A stretch of 64,000 bases of DNA from Pterois miles (GCA_947000775.1 CAMQGK010000416.1:2835001-2899000), one strand, 5' to 3'. Numbered from the stretch's first letter, positions 23,000 to 36,046 are shown. Program-made: numbers and translations. The notes: a model not told the origin generated them from the sequence alone.

Positions 23000-24690
23000 A
23001 CCATGAAAAGACATTTTCCTATATACAATCCTTATATTTACATCAAAAACCTCTGTTAATGATTCTTTGTATTATCAAAATTTGATCCTACTGTATCAAT
23101 TAATTATTTAACTGCATTTAATGTGTTTAGGGAGCCAACAGGACATCAGTCAGCTCGGCCAGAGAAGGACTCAAGAGAAATGGTGTCAGATTTATGTTGT
23201 ATGGAACAAACATGTGGCTGTATTCAAAGAACACAACTTAAACTGTCACTTTGAGACAAAATATGCAGAAAAAATACAGAAACCTATCTGGAGATGAGAA
23301 GAAGAGGACAGCTGAGGGACTGCTAGCTAAGATACTAAATCAGCAAGGACTTTTTACAGAGCTGCATGCAACAAAAGAAGGAACTGTTAATGTTAAGTTA
23401 AATGTTAAATGTAAGTGTTAATGTTACGTTAAATGTTAAGTTTTATTCAAGGAAGTATTACTACCTAAGACAGTCAGTCCTGTACGGTTCAAAAAATCCT
23501 GCATAATGCCATTTTCTCAATAATATACTGTTTGGAGTAATTTTCAGTATAATAAATGCTGAAATATAAGTGCCCAGTATGTTTTCTATACTGATAAAAC
23601 AGAGGTTACATCTGACAGTATTTTTTGGCCCCCAACAACAATCTGGGCTTCTCATTTCTCATTTTATAGCCCGAGCTAGTTGTGTAATCTTGTGAGGTCT
23701 GAACTAATTACCAGGCAGCAGAGACAAATACTGTTAGATTTTATTATTTTCAACATTTTATATTTTACAACTTGTTACTCATGTTATTGTTATTATTCAC
23801 TTTCCATAAAATTCTGTAGAAAAAATATTTGGTAAAATTAAAGAAATTTAACAGAAATTGATCCTCAGGTTTAAATAAACAATAAGTGGTTATTATCATT
23901 ATGCTCCAAATTAGTCATTTCATTTATTTCTGTACTTTAAGCTTTTTAATATCTTCAAATATGTGATGTGGGGCCAACCACTTCCTCTAGATAAAATGAC
24001 TAGCCATCTTTTTTTTTTTTCATGTTAGTACAGCCAGATAAAAGTATCAAACCACCTGTTAAAAAGCAGTGACATCTACAGTGTTAAACTGACAAATTGT
24101 CTGGAAAACAAAGAATTATATACTACTACTACTACTACTACTACTAATAATAATAATAATAATAATAATGGTCCTCAGGGTGTGTTTCAGTCAGAGGGAC
24201 TGCTCTAGTCTGCTGTACACTGGCTATATACAGACACAAGAAGCCATTTAACGAGCGGGACACGTTCCTGGAATTTTGAACACCATTACAGTGTTAACCT
24301 TATACATAATACGATACATACTGTCCCGTTAACACAAGCGGAAGCGAGAAAACTGAGGACATTTCATCTCCAACTGAGTGCTCGCTGCAGTGTGCTGTTG
24401 TGATGCACTCAGAGCCTGCTGCTGGAAAGCCACGTCTTATAAAAAAATAAAAAAAAAATATATACTGCCACATACTGCCACTTCAAACTTCACAATAGTT
24501 TATGATAAAGCCATACAGGAACAGGAAACACGAGCTAAAATCCTGTATGTCACTGCAGTGAGCAGGAGTACCGCGAATGTGCCCGCTAGCGTCACATAAC
24601 GTCGTCAATCTCTGTCCCCACAGCGAACAGCTGTTCCTCATGCAAACTCTAAATCAAATGCCATGTCATGGAAAGTAAAGTTATATTACT
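23000..24690. other. nlrx1 5' intron, AT-rich, simple repeats only
   Basis: No exon-like frame. A (CTA)n run followed by (TAA)n lies at 24122-24168. The rest is unassigned. Confidence 0.5.
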
Positions 24691-24693
24691 TAC

Positions 24694-24760
24694 CAAGGTC
24701 CTATCGTCCGGGACCCCTGTCTCCCATCTGTCACTGTATCATTTCCTTTCATTCATTCAT
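24694..24760 (-). other. nlrx1: Candidate non-coding first exon of nlrx1 (3' boundary only)
   Basis: On the minus strand a consensus donor, CCTTG followed by GTAAGT, lies at 24694/24693. It is upstream of coding exon 1, which itself begins at a splice acceptor (22960), so at least one upstream 5' UTR exon must exist. The only ATG just before this donor reaches TAG after eight codons, which fits untranslated sequence. The transcription start is not visible; the outer limit given here is arbitrary. Confidence 0.4.
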
Positions 24761-24869
24761 ATTCCTTATTGATATCTCCCTGTTGACTAAATGGAAACTG
24801 TAACGTGACAGTAATACTTCTCATATGTCGTCGTCCTCCTCCTCATCCTCCTCTTCTTCTTCACCTTCT

Positions 24870-25800
24870 TCCCTTTTCCTCTTCTTCTTTTAGAATTTGC
24901 GGCAGACTAGACGCAGCACAGGCGTCCTGCTGCCCTCCACAGGTCATTTGTTGTACCATCGGTTGAGTATTGTGTTTCGAGCGCTCTGTTTTTGAAAGCT
25001 CTGCCTGCTTGAGGCTTCTGTCTACGTGGTATATGGTACAGTCCATCAGAACATGACTCCCAGTCTCTGCCTCTCCATCAGGGTGCTTACCAACCAGTGC
25101 CAGCCCGTGATTTAGTCCACAGTGACCCAGCCTCAGCCTGGTCATTACTGTACTATCCCTTCTGCCTATTCATCTATATAATGTGCACCTCAGTATTGGC
25201 TGTACTGAAAAGTAAAACCTGCCAGTGTTTCCCTCCCTCCATTCTTTTTGTCATAGTTTGGCTATTCCTTGCTGTATCAAGCTCTTACGTTCTGCCCTTC
25301 CACACAACACAAGATCTACTTTCTTTCTGTTGACAGCTGCATCATCAGCCTCCTCATTCCCCTGTATTCCTACATGAGCTGGAACCCATAAAACTCAACA
25401 GTGTTCCCCAACTTAGAAAGTTGATTTAACAGTCAAAATTTCAGTGACTGACATAGGATTGCTTAAAAGCTCTGTAATGAAGACTGACATACTGTCTGAT
25501 AACTGTTTCCATGTTGTATTTGTAACTGCGGGCCGCTTACTCCTATTGCAGCTTTTTCATTCTTCACATTTTTGGAGCCGTAGGTGTAAATCTGCGTGTA
25601 GTCTGCCCATTTTCCTAACAATACTTACCAACTAGCACCACTGGATCACCTGTATTCTTTTCCCTGACTCAGTCTAACACTGAAAGGTCTACATCAGCTT
25701 CTGGAAAAGCCAAGGTGGAACATCTGATATGCTTTTCAGCAGAAAAAATCTTATTTAATCCTGTGTAGTCTAATTTAAACTATCTCTTTCCTTCTGTTTC
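24870..25800 (-). mobile_element. I-clade-like non-LTR retrotransposon, 3' part with RNase H
   Basis: Minus-strand blocks in order: PPWLFQ; an RNase H start KWADYTQIYTYGSKN (usually YTDGSK); RNase H motif WVPAHVGIQGNEEADDAAVN at 25390-25333; then RLRLGHCGLNHGLALVGKHP with HVLMDC, the tail domain of I/Nimb-type LINEs. A GAA-rich tail runs from about 24893 to 24805. Frameshifts and stops are present, and the first Asp of RNase H is replaced. The 5' part is absent. Confidence 0.75.
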
Positions 25801-26353
25801 CTCTACACATGCCCTGTGCATGAATGGTTTTCTGCACGCTGTGACATTGTCTTCTGTAGTCCTGCCATTTCTTGATTTTTTTCGGGCATCACCTTAGCAT
25901 CCCCTTTACCAAATGGTACTGTATGTCTACAACATCTTTGAATTTGCATCAGAATCAGAAAAAAACATACATTAAAAAAATCAATAAAGATATATACAAA
26001 AAGTGCAATACAAAATAATAACAAATATGTTGAGATGTTGAGATGGTGATGATCCACAACCATCTCCACTGCAGGGGCGAAGCCAGACATTATAAACATT
26101 CAGGGCTCAGCCCAAGCCTACTGTAGTGGGGTCTGGGGGCATCCTCCCCAGGAACATCATTTCCCCATTTACTACAGCTTTAACCTCTATTTTCAAGCCA
26201 TTTGTGATAGAATACCCAAAATTCTGGACATAATTTGGGGAAAACATGATAGCTGCCAAGGAAAATCAATCATCCTATAGAGCCTACATCATAACTGTTC
26301 TCCAGTTGTTCTTCATCATTCTGAAACCATAACGCAATGTATTTTGGAGATGA

Positions 26354-26685
26354 AGGCTGCACAGTGGTGGTTAGCATTGTTGCGTCACAGCAAGAGGATC
26401 ACAGGTTTGAATCTTCTGTGAAGTTTGCATGTTCTCCCCGTGTTAGCATGGGTTTTCTCCATGTTCTCCAGTTTCCTCCCATAGTCCAAAGACATGCAGG
26501 TTAATTGATGATGGTAAATTGCCCGTAAATGTGAATGTGAGTGTGAATGGTTGTCTGTCTCTGTGTGCCCTGCAATGGACTGGACCTGTACAGGGTGTAC
26601 TCCGCCTTCACTCAATGCCAGCTGGTATTGGCTCCAACCTCCTTGTGACCCCTAATGGGAAAAGCAGTTGAAGATGGATGGATGA
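26354..26685 (+). mobile_element. Mermaid-type SINE
   Basis: The head GGCTGCACAGTGGTGGTTAG, then GTTTGCATGTTCTCCCCGTG and GTCCAAAGACATGCAGGTTA, then GCCCTGCAATGGACTGGACC and a GATGGATGGATGA end. This is the well-known vertebrate Mermaid-type consensus. Confidence 0.85.
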
Positions 26686-26686
26686 T

Positions 26687-26820
26687 GGGCTGCACGGTGG
26701 TACAGTGGTTAGAGGGTTCTAGGTTCAAATCTGACTTGGGGCCCTTCTGTGTGGAGTTTGCATGTTCTCCCTGTGTTAGCATGGGTTTTGGAGTTCTCTG
26801 ATTTCCTCCCACAGTCAGAT
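26687..26820 (+). mobile_element. Mermaid-type SINE, 3'-truncated, in tandem with the preceding copy
   Basis: GGGCTGCACGGTGGTACAGT starts directly after the previous copy; it keeps the body up to TTTCCTCCCACAGTCAGA and then stops. Confidence 0.8.
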
Positions 26821-26939
26821 GGAGTCAGGTAAAATGGACCACTCTTTGGTAAATGATTTATAAGACCATCAAATAAGCTATGCATCATGAGATCTTATGA
26901 TATTTTCATAAATTGGCATGGGCCTCTTAAATACTTATT

Positions 26940-27050
26940 TTTGTGTGTGTGTGTGTGTGTGTGTGAATAATTTAATAGTTGGTTTTGAACTTATTTTGTT
27001 TCAAGCATGCATAATTTTTCTTGTGTGACTCTCACCACTACTACTACTAT

Positions 27051-27094
<44 letters not shown>

Positions 27095-27110
27095 CCACAA
27101 TAACAATAAT
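26940..27110. repeat. (GT)n and (AAC)n microsatellites
   Basis: (GT)n at 26942-26965 and a long AAC run at about 27048-27095, preceded by a short ACT run. Confidence 0.9.
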
Positions 27111-27576
27111 TAACATGTGCACATACAACAACTTTTGTGGAAAATAACTGGCCCTTGGTGTAAACTAATTGAGGAACCATACTGTATTGCATGGAGGCTA
27201 GGTGCTTCTCTGTGCTGGTGTAAGGCTGTACTACACATCTGTGATTTGATTGAAATCATCTTTGAATGTGTCAGTAGCATCCATTTGATTATAGTCTAAG
27301 TGGTCAAAATAGACCTAAAATTAAGATTTAGCATACATTTTAAGGCATACATTCTACTTTTACTAACTTTCATCTCCATCTCATATTATAATCCTCATAA
27401 TCCAAAACATACATGGATCATGCCATTGACTGATTACCTGACAAACATCTAAAAACACCCAAATATAAATCTAAATATAAATATATAATAATAATTTATA
27501 TATCCACGCTGACATTGGGTAAAGGTGGGGTATACCCAGGATGTGTTGCCAGCGTATCATAGTACTGACACATATA

Positions 27577-27877
27577 TGGGGGCGGCAGTAAGGACTTGGG
27601 TTAGGATGTGGAGGACCCGGGTTCAAATCCCCCATGGACCAAGACCAACTGGTTGCTGGAGAGGTGCCAGTTTACCTCTTGGGCACTGCCGAGGTGCCCC
27701 TGAGCAAGGCACCAAACCCCCAACTGCTCTGGGCGCTTGTCAGGAGCAGCCCCCTCACTCTGACATCTCTCCATTGACATGTATATGTACTGTGTACTGT
27801 GAACAACAGAGTGTAAAACTGAATTTCCCCACTGTGGGACTAATAAAGGAATATCTTCTTCTTCTTCTTCTTCTTCT
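27577..27877 (+). mobile_element. tRNA-derived SINE, same family as 21856
   Basis: Starts GGGGGCGGCAGTAAGGACTT, keeps the B box GGTTCAAATCCC and the full body, and ends GGGACTAATAAAGGA with (CTT)n. Part of the A box is lost. Confidence 0.85.
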
Positions 27878-27880
27878 ATA

Positions 27881-27996
27881 GACGGACAACCATTCATGCT
27901 CACATTCACACCTACGGGACATTTCGAGTCAGACTTGAACCTGCTACCCTCTTGCTGTGAGGCAACAGTGCTAACCATTGCACCACCGTGAACCCC
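27881..27996 (-). mobile_element. Mermaid-type SINE fragment
   Basis: Minus orientation: the head region with GCTGTGAGGCAACAGTGCTA and the body end GACAACCATTCATGCTCAC are joined, with the middle deleted. It abuts the SINE ending at 27877. Confidence 0.7.
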
Positions 27997-27999
27997 AGA

Positions 28000-30900
28000 A
28001 TATGAACATAACCAACAAAAATTAAACGTTTTATTAGTTTTTTCAAATGTACAGTTGTGAATGTGCAGGTCCTCTAATATCTGTCAGGGGGTGCTGCAGC
28101 GCCATCCACGCCCCCACTTTCCACGGCCTTGACCGCACTGCAGATACTCGCAGTCAGAAACATCAGAAAACTATACATTTAATTAGTGGAGGTATTTTGC
28201 TGACGATAACGTTTGGTTGATATTATCTATTAGAGTTATAAGTTAGTATGAAATCTTACATCATGGAAATATAGTCTTAGTCATGAGAAAAACATGCACA
28301 GTAGCGCAAGTAGTACTGACTGTAACATTGGTGAAATACACTTAGCTGAGGCATTAATTTCAAAATAGAACTATTGGTCACTTGCATTGACATAACCACT
28401 GTGTTATATAAAATAGTATAATTTAATTTGTGGAGGTATTTTTACTTTGTAGTTCATAGGATGCCCAGTGTCTGTCATACCGATGCAAAGGGATGCCTTG
28501 TGTGGTAGTATCAAATGCCATGACAAAGTCTTGGTATTTGATGCCCTGAGAATGAGAACGTGCTGGTTATTTTGTACAAAGGCAGAACAATACAACAGAT
28601 GTGGCACATCGTTCGTTTCAACCCTGTCAATCGAGACAATCTTAAAAGGGGTATAAACTTCAATTGTTTAGGCTATTCTCATTTTTATCAAACTTGTCTG
28701 ACAATGTCCTTGTTAAAATGTGATTGCAAACATGTCTTTTATCTTAATAACAAATTCTAAAATTGTATTTTCAATTTCAATTTTCACTTTCATCGAAAAT
28801 GTTACAACAGTATGAACATTATAACTGTTAAAGAAAATGTAACAGTGTAACAGTGATTCATATTCAGAAAACTTTATTGATAACACATTTCATTTTGTTG
28901 TTAGACTAGAGTATAGAGGGATGAAAGAAACATCTGTTACTTTGACATATGAACATAGCTGGACATATCAAACTCCAGAATGTTAAAGTACCAAATAATC
29001 AGGTGATCATAACTACGACTCCTGAAACATTAAAGACAACAAAAAAGCCTGTTCGAGTGAATTTACTTTCCATGTTCCAAAACAGGTTTTCAGGTAAAAC
29101 ACTACGACAATGCAATGTATCAACACAGTTTTTCACAGTTCTGGTATGTGACACAATTAGGCCTCTCAGACTCGCATGGGTTCGGAGAAATTTGCCACAT
29201 TACTTTAGCTCTCCCATAAAGCCACAAATTAAACTGTTCCTGAAAACTATAGAAGTTTTGTTGTAAAGTTATCCAGCTTCCATGTAGCGTTAGCAGGAAA
29301 TAATATCTAAGATGTCAGATGCCAAAATGTCCCAGTTTTCTACAGGCACTACCATATTGTGCCAGTTTTCACCATAATTTAAAAAATTCCAACAATATAC
29401 TTACATAGACATTTATTATCATGCTCTGTCTCACTCTTTAATTAATTTATGTGTATGAGATAAGTGTATATACAGACAACAAGCACAGTGCACCCCACTG
29501 CTGTTCTTATCTAGAGTGTCCAATGTCAAGCAACCGTTATGCATGGGCACGGCAGATCTGCTGGTTATGTTTTGTGCAGCTAGCATCAGACTGTAGAATC
29601 ACAGAACCCTCCATGCTTATGTGCATCTTCTTTCTATCTTTCACCTTTTGTCTCTGTCCTGAACAAAATGTTGTCTAAGTTCCACATTTTAATTATAATA
29701 GCCTGAGGTTGTGGTTGTACTATACTTAGAAGGACTGACAGCAGTACTGGGAGAACATCAGCTATGATTTCATGTGAAGGGAGGACTCAGCATTGTAGTG
29801 TTGGTTTAATGACAGCCAGTTATATGATTGTTTTCTGTACAGTTTAAAATGTGAGGCAGTTTATGGCACGGAGGTCAGGGCAGCATTAGACTAAAAATAG
29901 TTTAAGGATGGTTATCTGTGTTGAAAAAAACAAAACCTTGTTACTGTGGAAGTACTGATCTGCCTCAGAGCTTTTCAGATTGTTCATCGCTTCACCGCCT
30001 GCAGCAATGGAGTCAATAAGATAGTTAAGTATGTAGGTTATCTGAGGCCCCTTCTTTGGGTCGTCTTCATCACCCCATAGTAGAAGGCAGAGATATGACC
30101 ACATCCTGGTTCAGTGACACAACGTGCCGAAAGTTGGGCCCATAATTCATGCATGTCATTCATGTTATTAGATTGCTGCTAGACCAACCCATTATTACAG
30201 ATGTGTCTATGTTTTTTGACCACTGTGAAAATGTTTTTGAAAGGCTAAATGCCAACAATATTGATTGAAGTAGAACATTTCATAAGATAAAAACTTGGAA
30301 GCTGTGTGTGCATGTCCCTCTGGCTAGCTGTGGTTACCGCTGATAATGCGGTTGCAGGACCACATTGTCTCGTGAACCGTAACAACCCTCTGGTCCCCAC
30401 ATTGAGTGTTAGCTCTGTCAGCACTGGCTGTTTTTAGTGCTGTAAGTACTGTTAGCTGCTAGCTGTTGGCTCAGACATCTCCCTGTTCAAAGTTGTGTGC
30501 AGGCAGGCATTTCCAGCTGTATGGGTTCCAGCTGCTGTGGTAACGAGCCAGTCATATGTCGCAATAAACCAAAAAACGCTTATGATGGCAGAAACACTCA
30601 TTTTTGGAGATCTGGCACAAAAATGATTGACTGCAGATAGTGTTTGACAGGAGATTTCTACTTAGCACTGGGGTGTTTTGGACAATACCTTAAATGTATT
30701 GAGTAATGATATCCAGCCCTTGTATGTATATACTGTATGATTTCCCAATAATGCTACCAAGCCACCTTCACGAGTAATGAGTGTGATTCAGTATTTCAGT
30801 TTTATTTATCCTTTATTGCAATCAAGTCAAACTTCCATTCTGACAGGGACTATAACAACACAGCAAGTGCCCAAAAATATATTTCACTGACCTTTTTCAT

Positions 30901-31515
30901 ATTTGGCAACTTATAAGTCTCTGCTAAAACAAATAACAATATATACTATTTTATTTGTGAAAAAATACATTGTCAATTTCCACAACAAATACCAAGGAAG
31001 GTGTGTAATATGTACAGTAGTTTGGGTATATGACAACTCAAACATGCTACTACAACTTAAATACATTTCAACAGAGTAAATAAAGGGCCAGATGCATGAA
31101 CTGCATTTAACAATATGCACTGCTAAGGTTAGCATTTCATATTTTTTGGGACAATGATTCAATTTGTATGTTTATGTTTTTATATATCTCAAAGCTGACA
31201 AGCACTGACATTTGCAGTGGCCAGGTGTAGGATAGAACAGATTCTGGACACAGATATGCCATCTTCACACATTTGTTAGGTTTGGCATATTGCAGATGTG
31301 GTGTATATTTGTGGCACGGTCCTTAAGTTTGCATCCTAATGTCAAGAAAAAACACAGTACCAGAGTGGTGTACAGGTTTTCTCGATGAGAGTGGACTACA
31401 TTTTCAGGAAAGATTCTGGTCCTCATTTAAAGAACTGCTGAAATAGGATATAGCTTACATAATTAAGGTAGGAAAAGTTTTAAGTCACAAATGCAGAACT
31501 GGAACAATATTGTAA
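28000..31515. other. Intergenic, no gene seen
   Basis: Only short open frames without family resemblance. 30300-30600 resembles a repetitive fish sequence but could not be assigned. Confidence 0.5.
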
Positions 31516-31519
31516 CCCA

Positions 31520-31960
31520 TCGGCCTACGGTCTGACGACAGATAAGCCTCTGGGGGCACGGAGCTGTATTTCTGGGGTTCCGGTGTAGATAGCGGATATC
31601 CGGGTCAAGATTATCTTTTCTGTGTGCTACTCATGGCTTAAAGTTGAGAGACGACATATCCAAGTGGACCGTTTCACAAGTAGCCCAGTTTACAAGCTCA
31701 TTTTAAACCAATAAAAAGCTAAATCATCATGAGACCATAGCCGGTGGATTCCCAGATGCATTTCGGCTAAAGTGTCTCTTTTGCTCTCGGCACGGACTGT
31801 TTACCTGGTTTCAACCAAAGCCTGCTCAAACGTGATTGGTCACTTCTACTCGGACTACAAACAGACACCAGAACACTTCTGGTACCAAAATCGTGTGTTG
31901 TTGCTACAGATTCTATATGTGAATGCAGAATCTGTTCATAAAGATTAGAACTGGATGGGA
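31520..31960 (-). repeat. Dispersed repeat, inverted partner of 1310-1665
   Basis: The reverse complement matches the first-kilobase copy from GGCCTACGGTCTGACG-side blocks to GATTCTATATGTGAATGCAG. It is longer by one internal block of about 120 bases. Confidence 0.6.
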
Positions 31961-32104
31961 GTGGATAGGCTAAGCACACAGTATGCATATGAATGACTGA
32001 ATGATCAAATTAAAGAGGCAGAATCAGGCACACTGATTTTACATAGTAGAGGGTTAGTACTCTTTAGCCTTTAAATAGTTGAATAATGTCTTTCTGAAGG
32101 CCTG

Positions 32105-32420
32105 GGGCCTGTACTACGAAGCAAGTTCAACATACCCAGGGAATCTTCTCGTTGTCTGACTAAACTAACCCTAACAAACTAGATCTGCTCTGCGGTCCTA
32201 CGATGGTGGTTATCAACTCGGTAAATCAATCCAGGGTTTCTCCATCTGGCTGTGAGCATGTTCACATGAACGGGGTTTGCAGCATATGACCAATCACAAA
32301 CACGGACAAGTCTACTGTCAGCAGAGCAGCACATTTTACAATCTCTAATATTAGACAAACACAAAGAAGTTAAACACATAATCCTGACTGATAGTTACAC
32401 AGTTGAAGTTGCCAAATGCA
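32105..32420 (+). mobile_element. Harbinger-like remnant, second copy
   Basis: GGGGCCTGTACTACGAAGC, a terminus-like start frequent in fish elements, is followed by GGTGGTTATCAACTCGG, CACAAACACGGACAAGTCTA and SANT-like coding remains (DKHKEVKH, then CKKDSWQK). The same blocks are at 7400-7561, where they are cut by Tc1. Confidence 0.45.
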
Positions 32421-34710
32421 AGAAAGACAGCTGGCAAAAGAAAAAAAAATGCTGATGTGTGAATACGTAAATTAACAACTTTATCAATTCAATGGAATAC
32501 TGAAAAATCAAATATAGTCATTAGATGGGGCAATGATTTATAAACAACTTTCAGAAGTGTAATGGATGAATAGATTACATTTCATTATGGCCTTTGACAA
32601 GGATGTGGTGTGCTTGACTATTTCAGACATCTTTCAGTTGTGTCCCTGTCTCCGACAATGTGAAATGGAATTGAGTGCAAGTAAAAAAAAAAAAAAAAAA
32701 TACATAATTCAAAGCAGTAAACACCCACAGCATAAAGCCAGTTTTCAGTTTAAACTGTGTTGTTTTTAGTCTGGATTATGACTGTGACTATGACTTTATG
32801 AAAGTGCAATACGAAATCACTGGTGTTCCCTTTTCAAACCCATATATGCTTGTACATAACAGTGTGTAACCCCCCTAAGTGTTTGTTTCAAATAAATGAT
32901 TCAAACAATGCTGACCGTTTAGTGTTGTAGAGCCACACAGACTAAAGCAGACTGATGGAGAACGATTCCAGTCAGCCATTCCACAGAGACACTTAAAAAG
33001 ATGTCACTTACAAAACAGTTCCATCTGCTGTTGGATCAGACGTATAGCAGGATCATTATCATACCTACAGTTAAGATCCCAGAACTACTCTGTTTTAGAG
33101 TTAAACCACAAGAAGCTTGACTGCTATTTGCCCAAGACTCCAAACCTTGTGGTTGGGACCCCGCTTTAGTCACTTATTTTGCATACAGGGTTGCAGGAGT
33201 ATTTAATACTGAGCTACTTTACATGAAAAATAAGCTAAATTGATTTACATGTATATTAGAATATTCTGTTAAGGACCTTAAATACCAACCTAAAATGAAT
33301 CAGGATTAGCACTTAAACCACAAGGCTTAGATGCATATATCTGGTCTCTTCTGAAAGGTAAGAAGCTAGGGAATAAGAATCCATTCTTAGTAAAATAAAC
33401 TATATTACAGTGGATGTGCACCAAAGGAAAAATTGAGATTTCTATCATTGCCTAGTATAAAACCTTAATTTCAAAGGCAATATCACCATAACAAATATCC
33501 TATGACTAATAATGTGATAGAATATATTTGACTAATTTTTACTACAATGGGGACTGTAAATTTTATGAAAGTACACAAAAATATACCATACCCCATACCC
33601 CGTTTTGGCCATATTGACTGCTTACATTTCGACTGGGAGTTTTACTTCAAAACTATTTTTCATGTTACAAATAACGTAAATATCCCAAAAACACTGAAAC
33701 AGTAATAAACACAGTGTATTCTGACCAATATTCATATATGACCAAAGAGATCCATGCTATACAGCAGATAAATGCAGAATTTAGGGTAGATTCTATCCCT
33801 CAGAACCAGATGAAGACAACGATGTAAGAACGATTTGTTGGTGTCTGTCACCATCCGGTGGCTCAATCGAAGTGCTAACAGCTAAAACTCCCCTGAAATA
33901 GACTCTTGATCCAAGGTGGCGCCTTGCCTGTCTCACTGCCGATCATTCTGGCTCTCTGGTGTTTTATGATCGTGGGTATGTAAGTAAGTAAAATCTGCCA
34001 TTTTTGTCAAAAATAACATGTGCCTTAGTGACATACTTTCACAGAGATTTACATCAATGTGACAGTAAAAGGTTAAATATGACGGCTTTGTTTCATCTAC
34101 TGTCACGGTGTGTTAACATTGGAAAGTTCAGAATTTCTAGTTTCCAACAATGCCAGCATGATACTGTAGACTTCTGAGAATATTATCACCGATATTTTTG
34201 ATCACAACTTATTCTTATATTTACTCAGTGTATTTCTGTACGACTTTATTGTTAAAATACTTCTTAATTAAGACATTGTTTGGACAACATACAGTTGGTT
34301 TACAGATTCTGAAAGCTGAATACTTCAGGTTTTCAAAACAGTGTGGCATGCATATCTTCCATCGCAACATTTTTGTAACTACACCACAGGGTACAACCCG
34401 TTTCGACCTGGTTCCGGGTCTGTCGAGCTTAAGAGGATATCTAGCCTAGATAACACTTGCACTGCATGCACGGCATGCTTGTGAAAACAGAATATTAAAA
34501 TACACCGTACTCAGATTCACATGACATATGTTGACGCTTGTCAACAGTACAATTGTGGAGGTCATGAGACTTTAGAACCTAAAAATTGAATCACAAGCCA
34601 AGCTTGAGAAACCCTGGTACAACAGGAGAGCATGCTTAAACCTGAATATGTGCTTTTGCTAATGCAGCTGAAATTCAGTCCGCTGTTGTTGATTTTGGTT
34701 TCACAAAAAA
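32420..34710. other. Intergenic, no gene seen
   Basis: AT-rich. It contains a poly-A run near 32684 and no convincing coding frame or recognised repeat. Confidence 0.5.
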
Positions 34711-34713
34711 ACA

Positions 34714-35257
34714 TTTAAAGGACTTGTTTCACATTATGAAAAATAGGTTTATTTGCATTCTTTCTTAGAATGAGATATAGTGAGCAGGATATTGGTTAGC
34801 CAAGCTTAGCATAAAGGCTCTGTCCAGTGTAAATCATGCACCTACCTAACCCTCTAAAGCTCACTTATGGACATGTTATATAATATCTATAATAATTTCA
34901 TCTGTACACAAACACAAATGTGAAAATAAAAGGTTATGGCTTTAGGGGGAGTTGCATGCTATGGAACTACAGGTATGAAACTACTGTTCATCAAGAAAGT
35001 CCCTGCATGCAAGTGTTTACAAAATTTCTGTTTGTGTGGATTGAACAAGCAAGATACTAGTGAGTATTAGTGAGCTTTAGACATGTTGTCAGGCTAGCTG
35101 TTTCCCCCTGCTTCCAGTATTTATGCTAAGCTAAGCTAATGTCCCGAATCCAGTTCTAACTAAACACACAAATATGAGACTGCCATCAGTCTTCTCTTCC
35201 CACTCAGCAAGAAAGCAAATAAACCCATTACCCATACTGCTGAACTATCCCTTTAAA
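34714..35257. mobile_element. MITE with TTTAAAGG ends
   Basis: The left end TTTAAAGGACTTGTTTCACA and the right end, on the other strand, TTTAAAGGGATAGTTCAGCA form short inverted repeats. Inside are stretches very common in fish genomes, such as GCTAGCTGTTTCCCCCTGCT and TTATGCTAAGCTAAGCTAA. 544 bases, no coding capacity. Confidence 0.6.
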
Positions 35258-35259
35258 GA

Positions 35260-36046
35260 TAACTTCCCTGACACTGAAACTTCTCAGGTGTTTCACAGTT
35301 CACAGTTTAGTTTTAGTGGTCATCTGGAGATTTTGGGCACAATATCAAAACCAGGGAGTGTACCTTTTGTGGCTCAAAACATTAGCACAAACTGCTTCAG
35401 ACTGTTTGAATCTACAGACAGTACACTACTCCACCAACAGATGTTTCCACAGTATGAAACTATGACGTTAATACTACTTATTAATATACTATAATGATAC
35501 AGTTTTTCATGTTATTATCTATTACTGTACTATATCTATAACATTGCAGGTTGTAGTAGGTGTTCATTTAACTACATATAGGGGAGGATCATAAGACCAT
35601 ATGACACAAACAACATATGCAGGACATGGTGAGCTTAATACACCTTCATACAGCTTATCTTTGCCTAAACAAGTAATATTCCCTTGAGGTGAAAACTTCC
35701 AGTTCTTGTACAGAGGGACATAAAGAAAAATTCCACTGAACTACACAATAAATGATATTTCCATGAATTTGGATAATTCACTAAATATTTCCTGACAGAT
35801 CTAAAGTCAGGTTTTTGCCTAGCTGTTTTCTGTGGAAACAACAGCTGCAGAAATCTGGAATGAATAAACTTTGCTTGTGATGAGTTATGAGGTATTTTCA
35901 AGTATTTTAGTGAGTGTTTACTTAATGTGTCTTGCTGTTTTCTGAGCAATGCCACTGGTTAATGTGTAGGTGGAATGAGAAGCTATATCTAAAATCTCAG
36001 TAACTGACTGTGCATGTCAGCATCGGTATCTGCCTCCTGTGGAAGG
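35260..36046. other. Swiprosin 3' UTR and downstream DNA
   Basis: No other gene or repeat was recognised. A clear minus-strand AATAAA close to the stop was not found, so the transcript end is unknown. Confidence 0.4.
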
